DNA of 64,000 nucleotides from an uncultured Muribaculum sp. (GTDB lineage Bacteria; Bacteroidota; Bacteroidia; Bacteroidales; Muribaculaceae). Below the pieces are notes generated by a model, which did not search any database, had not been told where the DNA came from, and worked only from the letters and a program-made list of their open reading frames with translations. The position numbers and the translations under genes are program-made. Below, piece by piece: positions 27,302 through 36,891 of this stretch. Position 1 is the stretch's first letter. Each line of letters opens with the position of its first letter. The stretch spans positions 1-64,000 of the forward strand of contig CAJUMZ010000002.1 of NCBI GenBank assembly GCA_910587665.1. The letters run 5' to 3'.

Positions 27302-28444
27302 TTATTTGCGGATAGCAACTTTCTTACCGTTGATCACGTAGATACCGTTAGCGAGTTCGTTGACAGCAGCCTCGTTGTCAGTGTCAAGCACCTTAACACC
27401 CATGAGGTTGTAAACAGTCCAATGGTTAACCACGGGAGCAACCTCTACTGCGTCAAGACCAGCAGGCTTGGTAGTAGAAAGCACTACATTAGTCATGTAG
27501 AATGTGCCTACATATTTACCGAGGTTGAAAGTGATGCGGTTAGCGGGAGACTCCTTGCCCTCAGCCTGAGTACAAGTAGCCTCGATCACAGCGTGATTCC
27601 AAGTTTCGGTAATATTGAATGTAGTAAAGTCACCTTTTCCGCTATAGTCTTCGGAGTTCTGGATGCCGGCACCAAGACCCTCGGCAGGAGTACCCTTTAT
27701 ATCAAAAGAGATATAGTAAGTCTTGTCAAATTCAAGGGTTACGTCAAGACCAAGCTGAATGTCCCAAGGATTTGCAGCAGCCTCAGCGTTTGTAAACTTC
27801 AAGCAAGGCTTGCCATCTTCATCTACATTCTCCCTTGTTGCGTTACCGCCCCAACCGCCAATAGTTGCGCCATTTCCGGTATACCATTCAGCTACAACGC
27901 CTTCGGGCTGTTCGGGCTGCTCAGGCTGTTCGGGAGTTTCGCCGGTTTCTTCAACTGTCCATACAATATCCTTGAAAGACATTGTGCAAGCCTCAGGACC
28001 GGTAGAAAGATTGAGGGCAATAGTCTGCATGTCGTTAGCCTCAGCAGGCACTTCTCCGGTATATTCGCGAAGAGTCCAGTCAGTACCAACTTCCAAATCA
28101 CCACCGGCTATAGTCCAGTGCATATATGCTCCGGGATCGCCTTGTGCCTGAAAATTAACTGTGCGTGCAACAGTTGACTTAACCTGAATTTTGAAGCTAT
28201 ATTTTTGACCTGCGGCAAGCTTCTTATCAGCAACGATAAAAAGCTGGTTGGTATAAGCTTCTGCAGGATCTGCAGTTATCTCCAAACTATAAACACCGTC
28301 AACAGGTGTCATAACCTCGCCAAACGGTACATTTACAGCATTTCCACGAATGGACTCTGCATTGAGGAGGGAAACCTCGGCTGCACTGATTGAAGGGATA
28401 GCCATCGCTGCGAGAGCAGCAAGTGCGAGTAATTTTTTGTTCAT
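27302..28444 (-). CDS. Secreted protein with two CBM4_9-like modules and sorting-like tail
   Basis: A signal peptide (1-21) is followed by module A (about 25-150: FIVADKKLAAGQKYSFKI to MSFKDIVWTV), a Glu-Pro-Gln linker (PEQPEQPEQP), module B (about 178-305: GGWGGNATRENVDEDGKPC to FNLGKYVGTFYMTNVVL) and a tail of about 60 residues (TVYNLMGVKVLD to NGKKVAIRK) of the sorting type. No catalytic domain is present. Both modules match those inserted in the GH10 xylanase upstream, but in swapped order. It probably binds xylan at or outside the cell surface. It has its own short leader after a GC-rich hairpin terminator, so its expression is likely uncoupled from the GH10 gene. Confidence 0.85.
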   Translation of the reverse strand: MNKKLLALAALAAMAIPSISAAEVSLLNAESIRGNAVNVPFGEVMTPVDGVYSLEITADPAEAYTNQLFIVADKKLAAGQKYSFKIQVKSTVARTVNFQAQGDPGAYMHWTIAGGDLEVGTDWTLREYTGEVPAEANDMQTIALNLSTGPEACTMSFKDIVWTVEETGETPEQPEQPEQPEGVVAEWYTGNGATIGGWGGNATRENVDEDGKPCLKFTNAEAAANPWDIQLGLDVTLEFDKTYYISFDIKGTPAEGLGAGIQNSEDYSGKGDFTTFNITETWNHAVIEATCTQAEGKESPANRITFNLGKYVGTFYMTNVVLSTTKPAGLDAVEVAPVVNHWTVYNLMGVKVLDTDNEAAVNELANGIYVINGKKVAIRK

Positions 28445-28488
28445 AGTAAAAAAAATTTAGTTAGTTAAATGTTTTGGTATTAAAATTA

Positions 28489-28521
28489 ACCGGGAGGCGG
28501 AGGGGCACTCCCCCTCCCGGT
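28489..28521 (-). terminator. Hairpin terminator between GH10 and the CBM protein
   Basis: ACCGGGAGGCGGAGGGG (28,489-28,505) pairs with CCCCCTCCCGGT (28,510-28,521) with a small bulge, and on the minus strand it is followed by TAATTTTAATACC. It would stop transcripts coming from the SusCD-GH10 operon. Confidence 0.7.
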
Positions 28522-28534
28522 GGTTTTGTTATCG

Positions 28535-28920
28535 TTTTGTCCGCGTATGCAACCCTGGCGGGGGTTGTCGCCGGGCGTGTCCGGAGGACACTTCCTATAA
28601 ATAGCCGGGGGTTAAGCGGAGCGTTACCCCCGGACCGGGGCGGACTATCAATATGGTATCTGAAAGATACTTCTTGACGATTCTTCCAGAATCAAATCGC
28701 TTTTTCCATCCTTTCCGGTGGAGTCGCTACGCTCCGCCACCGGCTATTTATGGATCAATCCTTCGGATTGTCATCCCGTATCCTGCGGGCGGCGGGGATG
28801 GATTCCCCGGAGGGGATTCATCCGGTTAGCCGCGGGTAACCCCGGAGGGGTACCCGTGGATCCGGGCGTCACACCCACCCCATCAACCCCGGCGGGGTTG
28901 CATACGCCCCCTACGCGGAG
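28535..28920. repeat. Cluster of GC-rich palindromic repeats
   Basis: This gene-free stretch of 386 bp is packed with hairpins. Two inverted copies of one element are clear: TATAAATAGCCGGGGG to CCCCCGGA at 28,596-28,634 on the plus strand, and CATAAATAGCCGGTGG to CCACCGGA at 28,714-28,752 on the minus strand, both with GCGGAGCG in the middle. Others are GTGTCC-GGA-GGACAC (28,577-28,591), CAATCC-TTC-GGATTG (28,756-28,770), CATCCC to GGGATG (28,772-28,800), and near-palindromes around CCCCGGAGGGG (28,804-28,858) and CCCCGGCGGGG. They resemble REP-type elements. No open frame of interest was found here. Confidence 0.8.
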
Positions 28921-28924
28921 AGGA

Positions 28925-31135
28925 TTACTCCTTGCCGGCAAGGCCGTCGGCGAAGCCGCCGTAAGCGGGCTTGCGGCTATAGTTGATGTCCCAGAGACCG
29001 ATAGGCTCGCCGGGGCGCCATCCGCTGCCCTCGGGGCTGTCGGTCTGTGCCCACTGGCAGATACCGTACTGCTGGTCGGAATCAAGTATCTCGAAGTACT
29101 TCTTGACGATAAACTTGTAGAAGTCGCTCATCTTCTGCTTCTGCTCGAAGGTAAGGTCGGGCGTCTTGACAGCGTTGCCATTCTCATCCACGATACCCAT
29201 GTCAAGCTCAGTGATACGCACAAGCTTGCGGGAAGCCTTGAGTACACGGAACATCTCTACGATGCACTCTTCCTGACGAGCCTGCTTGGTAGCATCCATA
29301 TTGTAAGATACGTGCATCTGTGAGCCGATACCGTCGATCTTTGTGACGCCATCCTCTTCCCAGTGGTTGATCCACTTAACGAGATCCTTAACCTTGCGGT
29401 TATTGTCCCAAGTTGACTCGAGGTTGAAGTCGTTGATGAAGAGCTTGAGCTCTGAAGGCTCGCCCTTGTAGCTGTCGCGGGCATACTTCACGAGGTCGCG
29501 AACGAAGTCCTTTCCAAGGTAGTCAGCCCAGAAGAAACGCTCTTCCGGCTTATTGGTCCAGTATTTTGCAGAGTTGAGGTCATAGAGACCGTCGCCATCC
29601 TTGTCGTCGCCTGAAAGCACCTCATTGAGGACATCCCAAGCCTTGACCTTACCGTCGGTAGCTTCCATGCAGCCCTCAACCCAACGCTTAAGCTCGGCGC
29701 CGATGATCTCACGCTTCTCCTCGTCAGTGCGCTCAACCTGGTTGCCGGGAACCATTACATTCCACTGAATATCCTTGAACCATATGGTAGCACCATCGGC
29801 CGGCTTACCCTTACAGAGGTTGAATGCTATGATGTCGCAGTCGCCGTTGCCGTTCAGACCGTTCCACTTGTACTCAATCCACTCGCCGGGCTTTGTATCG
29901 AAGCTATTTCCAACGAAGCCGTTGCCCTTGTAAGAGCCTGGATTATCGGCATGAGCCTGAATGTCAATCGTACGCGCATCGGTACACTTAACTTTCATGC
30001 TGAATACCATCTTCTCACCGGAAGCGATCTTACGCTTAGCCTTGATGAAGAACTGAGATGACCACTCCTCGGCAGGACTACCGTTGATCTCTACCTTAAA
30101 TGCATGATCTTCCATATCGGAGGGGAACGGATCGCTGTCACTGGTCTTGCCGAAGAAGCAACTGTTGTCATCGGTAGCGCCGTCGCCGTTGGTGATCATC
30201 GCCTCAGGTACTTCAGTCTCTTTCACACCCTCGTAAGTAATCACGAGATTTGAGATAAAGAGCACACCTTCATATTTACCAAGGTTGAGAAGCATACGGT
30301 CAGTACCGTCACCGTTAGGAGTACCCTTGATCTTGACATGAGTCCAGGCAGGGGTCACATCGAAAGGATCGGTCGAACCGCGGCCGGCATAACCGTCGGA
30401 TTTCTGGAAATCCCAGGTGAAGGTAGCGGGATCACCTTTGACATCAAACTCAATGTTATAAACCACACCGGTCTCATAGGATGAAGAAACACAGGCCTGA
30501 ATTTCCCAGGGATTTTCTTTCACCTCAGTGCTGGAAAACTTGAAACAAGGCTTTCCGTCTTCATCGACACTTTCCATTTTGCCGCCACCCCAGCCGCCGA
30601 ATGTGCCGCCCTGTCCGTCATAGAAAGAGCAGAGGGTAATGGTCTCCACGCCGCCACTGACAAGATCATCAGGCACGTAGGGAGCGATCAAGCCGTTAAG
30701 GTATTTCACATTCTGCTGCTCATGCCAGCAAAGGGTGTGGCCATACACCTGCAAGCCGGCGCCTGTAGCGGCATCGATGAAGTTGTTGACCTTGGTGAAG
30801 TCCATAAATCCATTGTCGCCGACAATCGAAGCATATTTCATGGCGTTGCCTGTGGTCACCTGATCGAAGTTGGAGTTGGTAAGCACATATACGCCACCAC
30901 GCTTCAGATAGTCGTCAGCGCTGACACCGGTGCCGAGCAGGAAGCCGGGATGGGCTGTGCGGTCAATATATGACTTCAGCGGCTGATAGGCATTGAGATA
31001 ATCGTACTGGGCGACACTCTCGGGCTTGTCGACGGTGAAGTTGGAGGTTGTGTCGATTTCGTCGACACAACCGACCAACGCCGGAGTCAAGGCGCAAGCC
31101 CATGCTATTTTATTATATACTTTCATAATACTCAT
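28925..31135 (-). CDS. GH10 xylanase lipoprotein with two CBM4_9-like modules inserted in the barrel
   Basis: The N-terminus has a lipobox (LVGC at about 20-23), so the enzyme is probably on the cell surface. The GH10 barrel begins before residue 60, reaches GHTLCWHEQQ at about 132-141, is interrupted by two binding modules (about 165-460), and resumes with the acid/base Glu at about 505 (WDVLNEVLSG) and the nucleophile Glu at about 643 (RITELDMG). This split architecture is known from Xyn10 enzymes of gut Bacteroidetes such as Bacteroides intestinalis and Prevotella. It follows the DUF1735 gene by 5 bp, as the last enzyme of the SusCD operon, and should produce the oligosaccharides that the SusCD pairs import. 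Confidence 0.95.
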   Translation of the reverse strand: MSIMKVYNKIAWACALTPALVGCVDEIDTTSNFTVDKPESVAQYDYLNAYQPLKSYIDRTAHPGFLLGTGVSADDYLKRGGVYVLTNSNFDQVTTGNAMKYASIVGDNGFMDFTKVNNFIDAATGAGLQVYGHTLCWHEQQNVKYLNGLIAPYVPDDLVSGGVETITLCSFYDGQGGTFGGWGGGKMESVDEDGKPCFKFSSTEVKENPWEIQACVSSSYETGVVYNIEFDVKGDPATFTWDFQKSDGYAGRGSTDPFDVTPAWTHVKIKGTPNGDGTDRMLLNLGKYEGVLFISNLVITYEGVKETEVPEAMITNGDGATDDNSCFFGKTSDSDPFPSDMEDHAFKVEINGSPAEEWSSQFFIKAKRKIASGEKMVFSMKVKCTDARTIDIQAHADNPGSYKGNGFVGNSFDTKPGEWIEYKWNGLNGNGDCDIIAFNLCKGKPADGATIWFKDIQWNVMVPGNQVERTDEEKREIIGAELKRWVEGCMEATDGKVKAWDVLNEVLSGDDKDGDGLYDLNSAKYWTNKPEERFFWADYLGKDFVRDLVKYARDSYKGEPSELKLFINDFNLESTWDNNRKVKDLVKWINHWEEDGVTKIDGIGSQMHVSYNMDATKQARQEECIVEMFRVLKASRKLVRITELDMGIVDENGNAVKTPDLTFEQKQKMSDFYKFIVKKYFEILDSDQQYGICQWAQTDSPEGSGWRPGEPIGLWDINYSRKPAYGGFADGLAGKE

Positions 31136-31140
31136 TAATG

Positions 31141-32211
31141 TTATTTCCTATATACCGGATTGAAATACTCTGGTTTAAAGTCGCGTGAGCGAAGCACAAA
31201 CGTGTCGTCGGTCTCATACTTGCGGTCGCCGAAATCCACTGTGTAGTGGAGATAGAGAGCGTCGCGGTCCTGACGACCCCAGCTGTTTTTCTCACCTTTC
31301 ACGACATACTCGCCGGTGCCGGTCACTGTCACGCCGGGAGTGAGAGAAGCAAGCGTACACTTGTCATTGTCGTCAAATGTGATCTCGATGTCGCAAGAGA
31401 TTGTCTTCTTGGTGTCACCGTCGGCAACGATATCGGAGAATGTGTACTTAGACTTCTTCATGCCAAGAGTGATGACAGTCGCTTCCTCATCTTTCTCCAC
31501 ATACTCAGCCTTGCGCTCGCGCACTACGGGATCGGCCGATCCGACAGTGATCTTGTCGGTACCGCGGCGGAGATAGGTGGCATGCCACTTGTTGACATAC
31601 TTCACGCAATAGAGCACATAGTCCTGCGGAAGCACTTTCCACTTGGCGGCATCGGTACGCAACGGATTGTCACTGATATATGCATCGTCGATTGTACCGG
31701 CAAGGATGCGGTCGGCACCATTTGCCTTCAGCATCACCAAGGGGATCACGTAGGTGTTTTTAAGTGCGTCGGGATCAGCAAAGAAAGCGTCGGTGAAAGA
31801 GACCTCCGTGCCGAAGAGATAATCTTTCTTCTTAGTGAGCATATTGCTCGCAAGCGAGTAATACTCCGCCGGCATAGCCTTTACGGGGGAGCCGTCCTCA
31901 AAGTAAAGATCATCGGCAAGCGTATTGTCGACAGCAACCTCGATAGTGAGGTCGCGCGACTTGTAGGCGCCGCCCTGGGTTGCGAAGATCATGCACTTAT
32001 GCTGATTGTCGAGCGAGTTGTCGCCGTTTTCATACTCGCCGAGAATCAAGGTCCTTACAGGATCCTGCTTGGCGAAGTAAGCCGAGACACCACCCTCGTA
32101 ATCGGGGAAATCAGTGTCATTGTTCTTGCATGACGACACAGAGCCTGCGAGAAGCGTGCCGGCGGCAAGAATTGCGGTATATTTGAAATAGTTCATAGCG
32201 TTTGTATTCAT
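31141..32211 (-). CDS. DUF1735-type surface glycan-binding lipoprotein (SusE position)
   Basis: The chain has a lipoprotein signal (lipobox near SVSSC, then KNNDTDFPD) and a DUF1735/BT_3987-like domain in the N-terminal half (DLTIEVAVDNTLADDLY, PLVMLKANGADRILAG). The C-terminal half is a second sandwich ending in DTFVLRSRDFKPEYFNPVYRK. Genes at this position after SusD usually encode surface proteins that bind the target polysaccharide. The start is uncertain: ATGs at 32,238, 32,211 and 32,196 are in frame, and the first would overlap the SusD stop. 32,211 is chosen; 32,196 is equally possible. Confidence 0.8.
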   Translation of the reverse strand: MNTNAMNYFKYTAILAAGTLLAGSVSSCKNNDTDFPDYEGGVSAYFAKQDPVRTLILGEYENGDNSLDNQHKCMIFATQGGAYKSRDLTIEVAVDNTLADDLYFEDGSPVKAMPAEYYSLASNMLTKKKDYLFGTEVSFTDAFFADPDALKNTYVIPLVMLKANGADRILAGTIDDAYISDNPLRTDAAKWKVLPQDYVLYCVKYVNKWHATYLRRGTDKITVGSADPVVRERKAEYVEKDEEATVITLGMKKSKYTFSDIVADGDTKKTISCDIEITFDDNDKCTLASLTPGVTVTGTGEYVVKGEKNSWGRQDRDALYLHYTVDFGDRKYETDDTFVLRSRDFKPEYFNPVYRK

Positions 32212-32231
32212 TGTATTGATGATTGATTGGA

Positions 32232-34031
32232 TTACCATCCCTTGTTCTGCTCAAGGTTGCTGAAACGGAGCACGTCATTGTAAGGAATCGGGCCGTAGAT
32301 CATATGCGGGTCGTAGACGCGTGATTCAACTTCAATGAATTTGTGGGCGGCACCGTTGATCTCGACACCGCGCGCGGTGGTGTTGAGCACATTGACGTCG
32401 GAATTCCAACGGCGGAGATCCCAGAAGCGTACATTCTCGAAGCAAAGCTCGAGGCGACGCTCGTTGCGGATAAGCTCGGCCATCTTCTCCTTGCCGGCGT
32501 TGGCACACTCGTCAAGATAGGGGTCGGTAGTACCCTTGCAGATACCCGCACGCTCACGGATTGCCTTGATCACGTTGTAGGCACTGTAGCCGTGAGAGCC
32601 TGTACCCTTGGGACCCCAAGCCTCGTTGGCCATCTCGGCGTAAGCGAGATAGATCTGGGTGTAGCGGAAGCGGGTGGTATAGTGCATCTTCTTCACGGTA
32701 TTGGCGCCATTGGGATTTACATCCTGACGGAGCATCTTGCGAAGATAGTAGCCTGTACGGGTTGAGTAGCCCGACTCCTTGTTGATACCGTCGTTGTTCT
32801 GAGCGTCGATACCGGTGTTGATGGTCCTGTTGTCGGAGCTGATGCCTGTAGCACCGTTGTAAACGATATACTCTGCAAGACGTGAGTCGCGACCTTCATA
32901 TGGCTTGGTGGCGTCATAGTTGCCGCGACCGTCGGAAATCGGGTAACCGTTGGCCATCGGGAAGGCGTCGACAAGATTCTGCGTCGGGTTGACACGACCC
33001 TTGCCGTAGCATGACGGGGGGAAGTTGTCAGTCTCGATGTCGCAGTTCTCGCTGAAGCCGTCGCGCCAGATCACCTCGGCATTGTTGGCAGAGGCGTTGT
33101 CACCGTTGCCTGTCTCAAGATACCATTTGTGACCTGTAGCCGAAAGAGCCAATGAAGTACCGATCACCTCGGCGGCATAGTCGGCAGCCTGAGCCGGAGT
33201 CACGCCCGAACCGTCGACAAACGCGGGGCTTGCCGCAAGCAGAGCGGCCTGGGCGCGGATAGTCTTTGCGATACGGCCTGACATACGGAGGAACGTCTTG
33301 GCACCGAACACACGGTCAACGGCGGCACCGTCAATCTTGCCCTCGGGGAATACTCCGGTATAACGCTCCTTGATAAAGTCGCTGCCGGCAAGACCGTCTT
33401 TATACTCATCGGGAAGGAGCTTGACAGCCTCCTCTACGTCAGAGAGCAGATATTCCATGCACTTTGCAAATGACTCGCGCTTCACGTTCATGTCGGTGAA
33501 AGAGTCGAAAGGCGTGCGCCATACCGGCACACCGAGAAGCTCGCCTGCGGCGTTGCGACCGCCGTAGTTCTGAAGCAGGTAGTACATGTTGAGGGCACGG
33601 AGACCGTAAGCCTCGCCTTTAAGGCGGTCGCGGAACATCGTGTTGACAGCCTCGTTGGCTGAGAACTTGATTTCGTCGACATTTGACAGATAGAGGTTGC
33701 AATACTGGATTGAAGCGTTACGGTCACGCCAGTTGTCGTTGGAAACGCCGGTGCGGGAAGTCCATGAACCTTCCGCGATCCTGCGCCATGCGTTGTCGAT
33801 GTCGTTGGACACGGCGTCGTCAGTGGCAACGTCATTGACGGGAGCGGAGGAGAAGGGCATGAGGATGTAGGCGCTGCCAAGAATGGCGTCGGCGTAGTTG
33901 GCATCCTCTTCCATCATGCTCGGGTCCTTGATATTTTCAATAGCGGGCTCGAAAAGGTCGTCGCAAGCAACCATGGGGACCATAAGAGCCGATATTGCGA
34001 TATATTTAACTATATTTTTCATGTCAGACAT
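32232..34031 (-). CDS. SusD/RagB-family outer membrane lipoprotein (second pair)
   Basis: It has a lipobox (MVAC, then DDLFEP) and a SusD helical fold with TPR-like repeats and loops, including the C-terminal RagB signature ELIRNERRLELCFENVRFWDLRRW. SusD proteins form the lid over a SusC porin and bind the oligosaccharide. It starts 2 bp after the short SusC stop, and the next gene (DUF1735) follows directly, which fits a SusC-SusD-SusE layout. The start could also be the ATG at 34,022. Confidence 0.95.
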   Translation of the reverse strand: MSDMKNIVKYIAISALMVPMVACDDLFEPAIENIKDPSMMEEDANYADAILGSAYILMPFSSAPVNDVATDDAVSNDIDNAWRRIAEGSWTSRTGVSNDNWRDRNASIQYCNLYLSNVDEIKFSANEAVNTMFRDRLKGEAYGLRALNMYYLLQNYGGRNAAGELLGVPVWRTPFDSFTDMNVKRESFAKCMEYLLSDVEEAVKLLPDEYKDGLAGSDFIKERYTGVFPEGKIDGAAVDRVFGAKTFLRMSGRIAKTIRAQAALLAASPAFVDGSGVTPAQAADYAAEVIGTSLALSATGHKWYLETGNGDNASANNAEVIWRDGFSENCDIETDNFPPSCYGKGRVNPTQNLVDAFPMANGYPISDGRGNYDATKPYEGRDSRLAEYIVYNGATGISSDNRTINTGIDAQNNDGINKESGYSTRTGYYLRKMLRQDVNPNGANTVKKMHYTTRFRYTQIYLAYAEMANEAWGPKGTGSHGYSAYNVIKAIRERAGICKGTTDPYLDECANAGKEKMAELIRNERRLELCFENVRFWDLRRWNSDVNVLNTTARGVEINGAAHKFIEVESRVYDPHMIYGPIPYNDVLRFSNLEQNKGW

Positions 34032-34032
34032 T

Positions 34033-36858
34033 TTAGAAAGTTACTTTAGCACCGATGTTATAGAAACGTGACTGGGGCGCGCCGCCTACAGTAGTCTCCA
34101 TAATCTTGCGGTTTTTGCTGATGGTCAAGAGGTCGCTTCCGCTCACGTAGATGGAGAGACCGTTGACAATCGGGCCATGGATAAGACTCTTGGGGAAGTC
34201 GTAGGTAAGCTGTACCTTGGCAAGGTCGAAACGGTCGGTGCTGTACATCCAGAAGTCGGAAGCCACGAAGTTGTTGGCACCGTTGCCTGTGGTGAGTCGG
34301 GGATAGGTAGCCGTGGCGGCAGTCTCCTTGGTCCAGCGACCGCGCACCTCTGCAGAGTACTTGGTCTCGCCTGCAACCTGATAGTAAGAGCCTGACTTAA
34401 GAGCGTGACCGCCGAAGCCGCCAGTACCATGGATGAAGAGGGTGAATCCCTTGTACTTGGCAGTGATGTTCACGCCCATAGCGAAGGGAGCGCCATACCA
34501 TCCGCCGCGACCGAGGTACACCATATCGTTTTCATCGATTGCACCGTCATTGTTGATGTCGGCATACTTGAGGTCGCCGGCACGGAGCTTACCGCCGTTG
34601 AGGGCGCGCTGGTTGGCAGCGGCAGCCTCCTCATCGGTGGCGAAGAAGCCTTCGCAACGATAACCCCAGATACCGTCAACGGGCTTGCCCTCGCGATACT
34701 GGTAATCATTCTCGTAGATCTCGTCGCGCTTGAGAGCCTTGGTATCATAGTAAGTACCGTTGACTCCCAATTCAAGGGCAAACTCACCAAACTCCTTGTT
34801 GAAGTTCAAGCCGAAGTCAAAGCCTGTGCGGCGGTTGGCGTTGCTGTTGATATAAGGAGTGAACGAAGCCTCGGGATAGTAGGTCGAGAAGAATGACGGG
34901 AACTTTACAGAGTTGTTGACAAGAAGACCGTCGTTCTTGATCACGAAGAATGAAGCGTCAAAACCGAGCATGCGGTTGAAGAACTGACCGCGGAGGTTGA
35001 CGTTGAACTCCTCGCGGGTGATGAACGTAAGGTCGAGGTTTTCACCACGCTTGGGATAAGCTGCGGAAGTACCGCCGACAGCCCAGCTATACCAGCCACC
35101 GTTGGTGTAGTTGGCTGAATACAGGTAGTAGTCGGCAATGTCGATATCAGAGTGGAGCTTGCTGTAAGAAGCGGCAAGCATCAACTCGTTGACAGCGTCG
35201 GAACCCTTGAGGAAATCCTCCTGCGAGATACGCCAGCCGATAGAAGCGGAGGGCGACCAAGCCTGACGATGACCGGGAGCGAGCTTCGACGAGTGCACGC
35301 CGGTAAGGGCAAGGTCGACGTAGTAACGCTGGTCGTAATTGTAATCAGCCTCAAAGCCGAGGTTGACATTGCTGGTACGGTGATAAGTGCCTGAGAATGT
35401 ACGCTGCCATCCCGAGCCTACCACAAGAGCGTGGAAGTTGTGAACGTCGGCCCACTGGCGACGGTAGTCAAACTGAGCCGAGAAGTTCATTGTCTGGCGC
35501 GACTGAGAGTCGCTGATGTTCTGTACACCTGAATGCTCCTCACGACCTTCCATGGTAATGTCGGTGATCACATCCTTGCCATCATAGTTTGACCACACGG
35601 GCACGTAGGTGGCATAGTTGTTGTAGTAACCGGTATTGTAGCTGGTGGCATAGTCAACCGCAAACTTGGTAGCGAAGGTAAGGCCTTTCACCACGCTGTC
35701 GAAGTTGATGTTTACACCTGCGTCAAACTGGAACTGACGGCTTGTATACTTGTTGTAACCCTTTGCATAGTAGTCGGCAAAGATGTTGGTCTTGTCGATC
35801 TGAGTACCGGCAAGGAAACAGCCGTCAACAAGGTTCATACTTGTATTCACGAGATCAAGCGCGCCTGTGGCGTTGGGGTCGATCTGGCTGATGGGAATCA
35901 GCGGGGTGATACGGTTGGGGCGCAGGGTCGATGCTGCCTCCCAGTAGCTTCCGTGAGCGGCACGGGCGTTGTAGAACGTAGCCGAAGCGTTGACATAGGA
36001 GCTTACCCAGTCGGAGAAGTTGACATCAACGTTACCGCGCACCGAGAAGCGGTCGGTATAGTTTTTCTTAGCCTCACCGAAATCAACGAAGTCGCCCTGA
36101 CGGAAATAGTTGATGTTGGTGTAGAAACGCGCACGCTGGTTACCGCCCGAAATCTCGAGGTTGGCGTCAGTGCGGTTATACGCTTTCTTCAGGTAATCAC
36201 CGGAATACATGTTTACATCCGGATAACGGTAAGGATTGGCGTGAGAGGCGGTACGATAGATCTGCTCCTCGGAGAATGCCGCGCCGAGACCGTCGTTGGC
36301 ACGAGCCTCGTTGTAAAGGGTCATGTATTCGGCCGCTCCGAGATATTCGGGATAAGCCTTAGCAACAGCCCAGCCTGTATTAAGGCGGACATCGATCTTC
36401 AACGGGCCCTCGCCGCCACGCTTGGTAGTGATGTAGATCACACCCTTTGCGGCACGGCTACCGTAAAGCACCACAGCCTGCGCACCCTTCATGAAGGTGA
36501 TATCCTTCACCTCCTGCGGGGGAATGTTGTTAAGGTCGCGGGGCACACCGTCGATAAGGACAAGATAGCCGTCGTTGTCGGCATCAAGACCCCAGAGCGA
36601 ATTGCCGTTGTAACCGGGCACGTAACCACTGATTGTACCGCTGTTGATGTCATTTATATAGTTCTTCTTAAGAAGTGTCTCGACATCAAGCACTTCAACT
36701 CCACCGAGCACCTCGTTGGCATCAACCTGACGGAAGCCAAGCTGAACCGGAGAGGCAAGAAGGGAGTCGGCCGACTCATCCTGCGCCATGACGGGAAAGC
36801 TGAACCCGCATGCCGCGGCAATGACGGCAGGAAGAATGGTTTTATATTTTGAAATCAT
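34033..36858 (-). CDS. SusC-family TonB-dependent transporter without carboxypeptidase-like N-terminal domain
   Basis: This outer membrane barrel has a plug with the SusC-type motifs YLVLIDGVPRDLNNI and VLYGSRAAKGVIYITTKRG. It is 941 residues long and enters the plug within about 60 residues of a signal peptide, so the CarboxypepD_reg domain present in most SusC proteins (and in the other one at 38,844) is missing. No clear TonB box of the usual form was seen. With the SusD 2 bp downstream it should import xylan fragments. The short form may pair with a particular ligand length; that is inference. Confidence 0.93.
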   Translation of the reverse strand: MISKYKTILPAVIAAACGFSFPVMAQDESADSLLASPVQLGFRQVDANEVLGGVEVLDVETLLKKNYINDINSGTISGYVPGYNGNSLWGLDADNDGYLVLIDGVPRDLNNIPPQEVKDITFMKGAQAVVLYGSRAAKGVIYITTKRGGEGPLKIDVRLNTGWAVAKAYPEYLGAAEYMTLYNEARANDGLGAAFSEEQIYRTASHANPYRYPDVNMYSGDYLKKAYNRTDANLEISGGNQRARFYTNINYFRQGDFVDFGEAKKNYTDRFSVRGNVDVNFSDWVSSYVNASATFYNARAAHGSYWEAASTLRPNRITPLIPISQIDPNATGALDLVNTSMNLVDGCFLAGTQIDKTNIFADYYAKGYNKYTSRQFQFDAGVNINFDSVVKGLTFATKFAVDYATSYNTGYYNNYATYVPVWSNYDGKDVITDITMEGREEHSGVQNISDSQSRQTMNFSAQFDYRRQWADVHNFHALVVGSGWQRTFSGTYHRTSNVNLGFEADYNYDQRYYVDLALTGVHSSKLAPGHRQAWSPSASIGWRISQEDFLKGSDAVNELMLAASYSKLHSDIDIADYYLYSANYTNGGWYSWAVGGTSAAYPKRGENLDLTFITREEFNVNLRGQFFNRMLGFDASFFVIKNDGLLVNNSVKFPSFFSTYYPEASFTPYINSNANRRTGFDFGLNFNKEFGEFALELGVNGTYYDTKALKRDEIYENDYQYREGKPVDGIWGYRCEGFFATDEEAAAANQRALNGGKLRAGDLKYADINNDGAIDENDMVYLGRGGWYGAPFAMGVNITAKYKGFTLFIHGTGGFGGHALKSGSYYQVAGETKYSAEVRGRWTKETAATATYPRLTTGNGANNFVASDFWMYSTDRFDLAKVQLTYDFPKSLIHGPIVNGLSIYVSGSDLLTISKNRKIMETTVGGAPQSRFYNIGAKVTF

Positions 36859-36891
36859 ATTATACTGTGTATGGTTAAGGTTAATAGCTTA

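Noticed and set aside
28535..28920. CRISPR array
   Set aside because: The repeats are palindromes of different sequence with no regular spacer length, and no cas genes are near.
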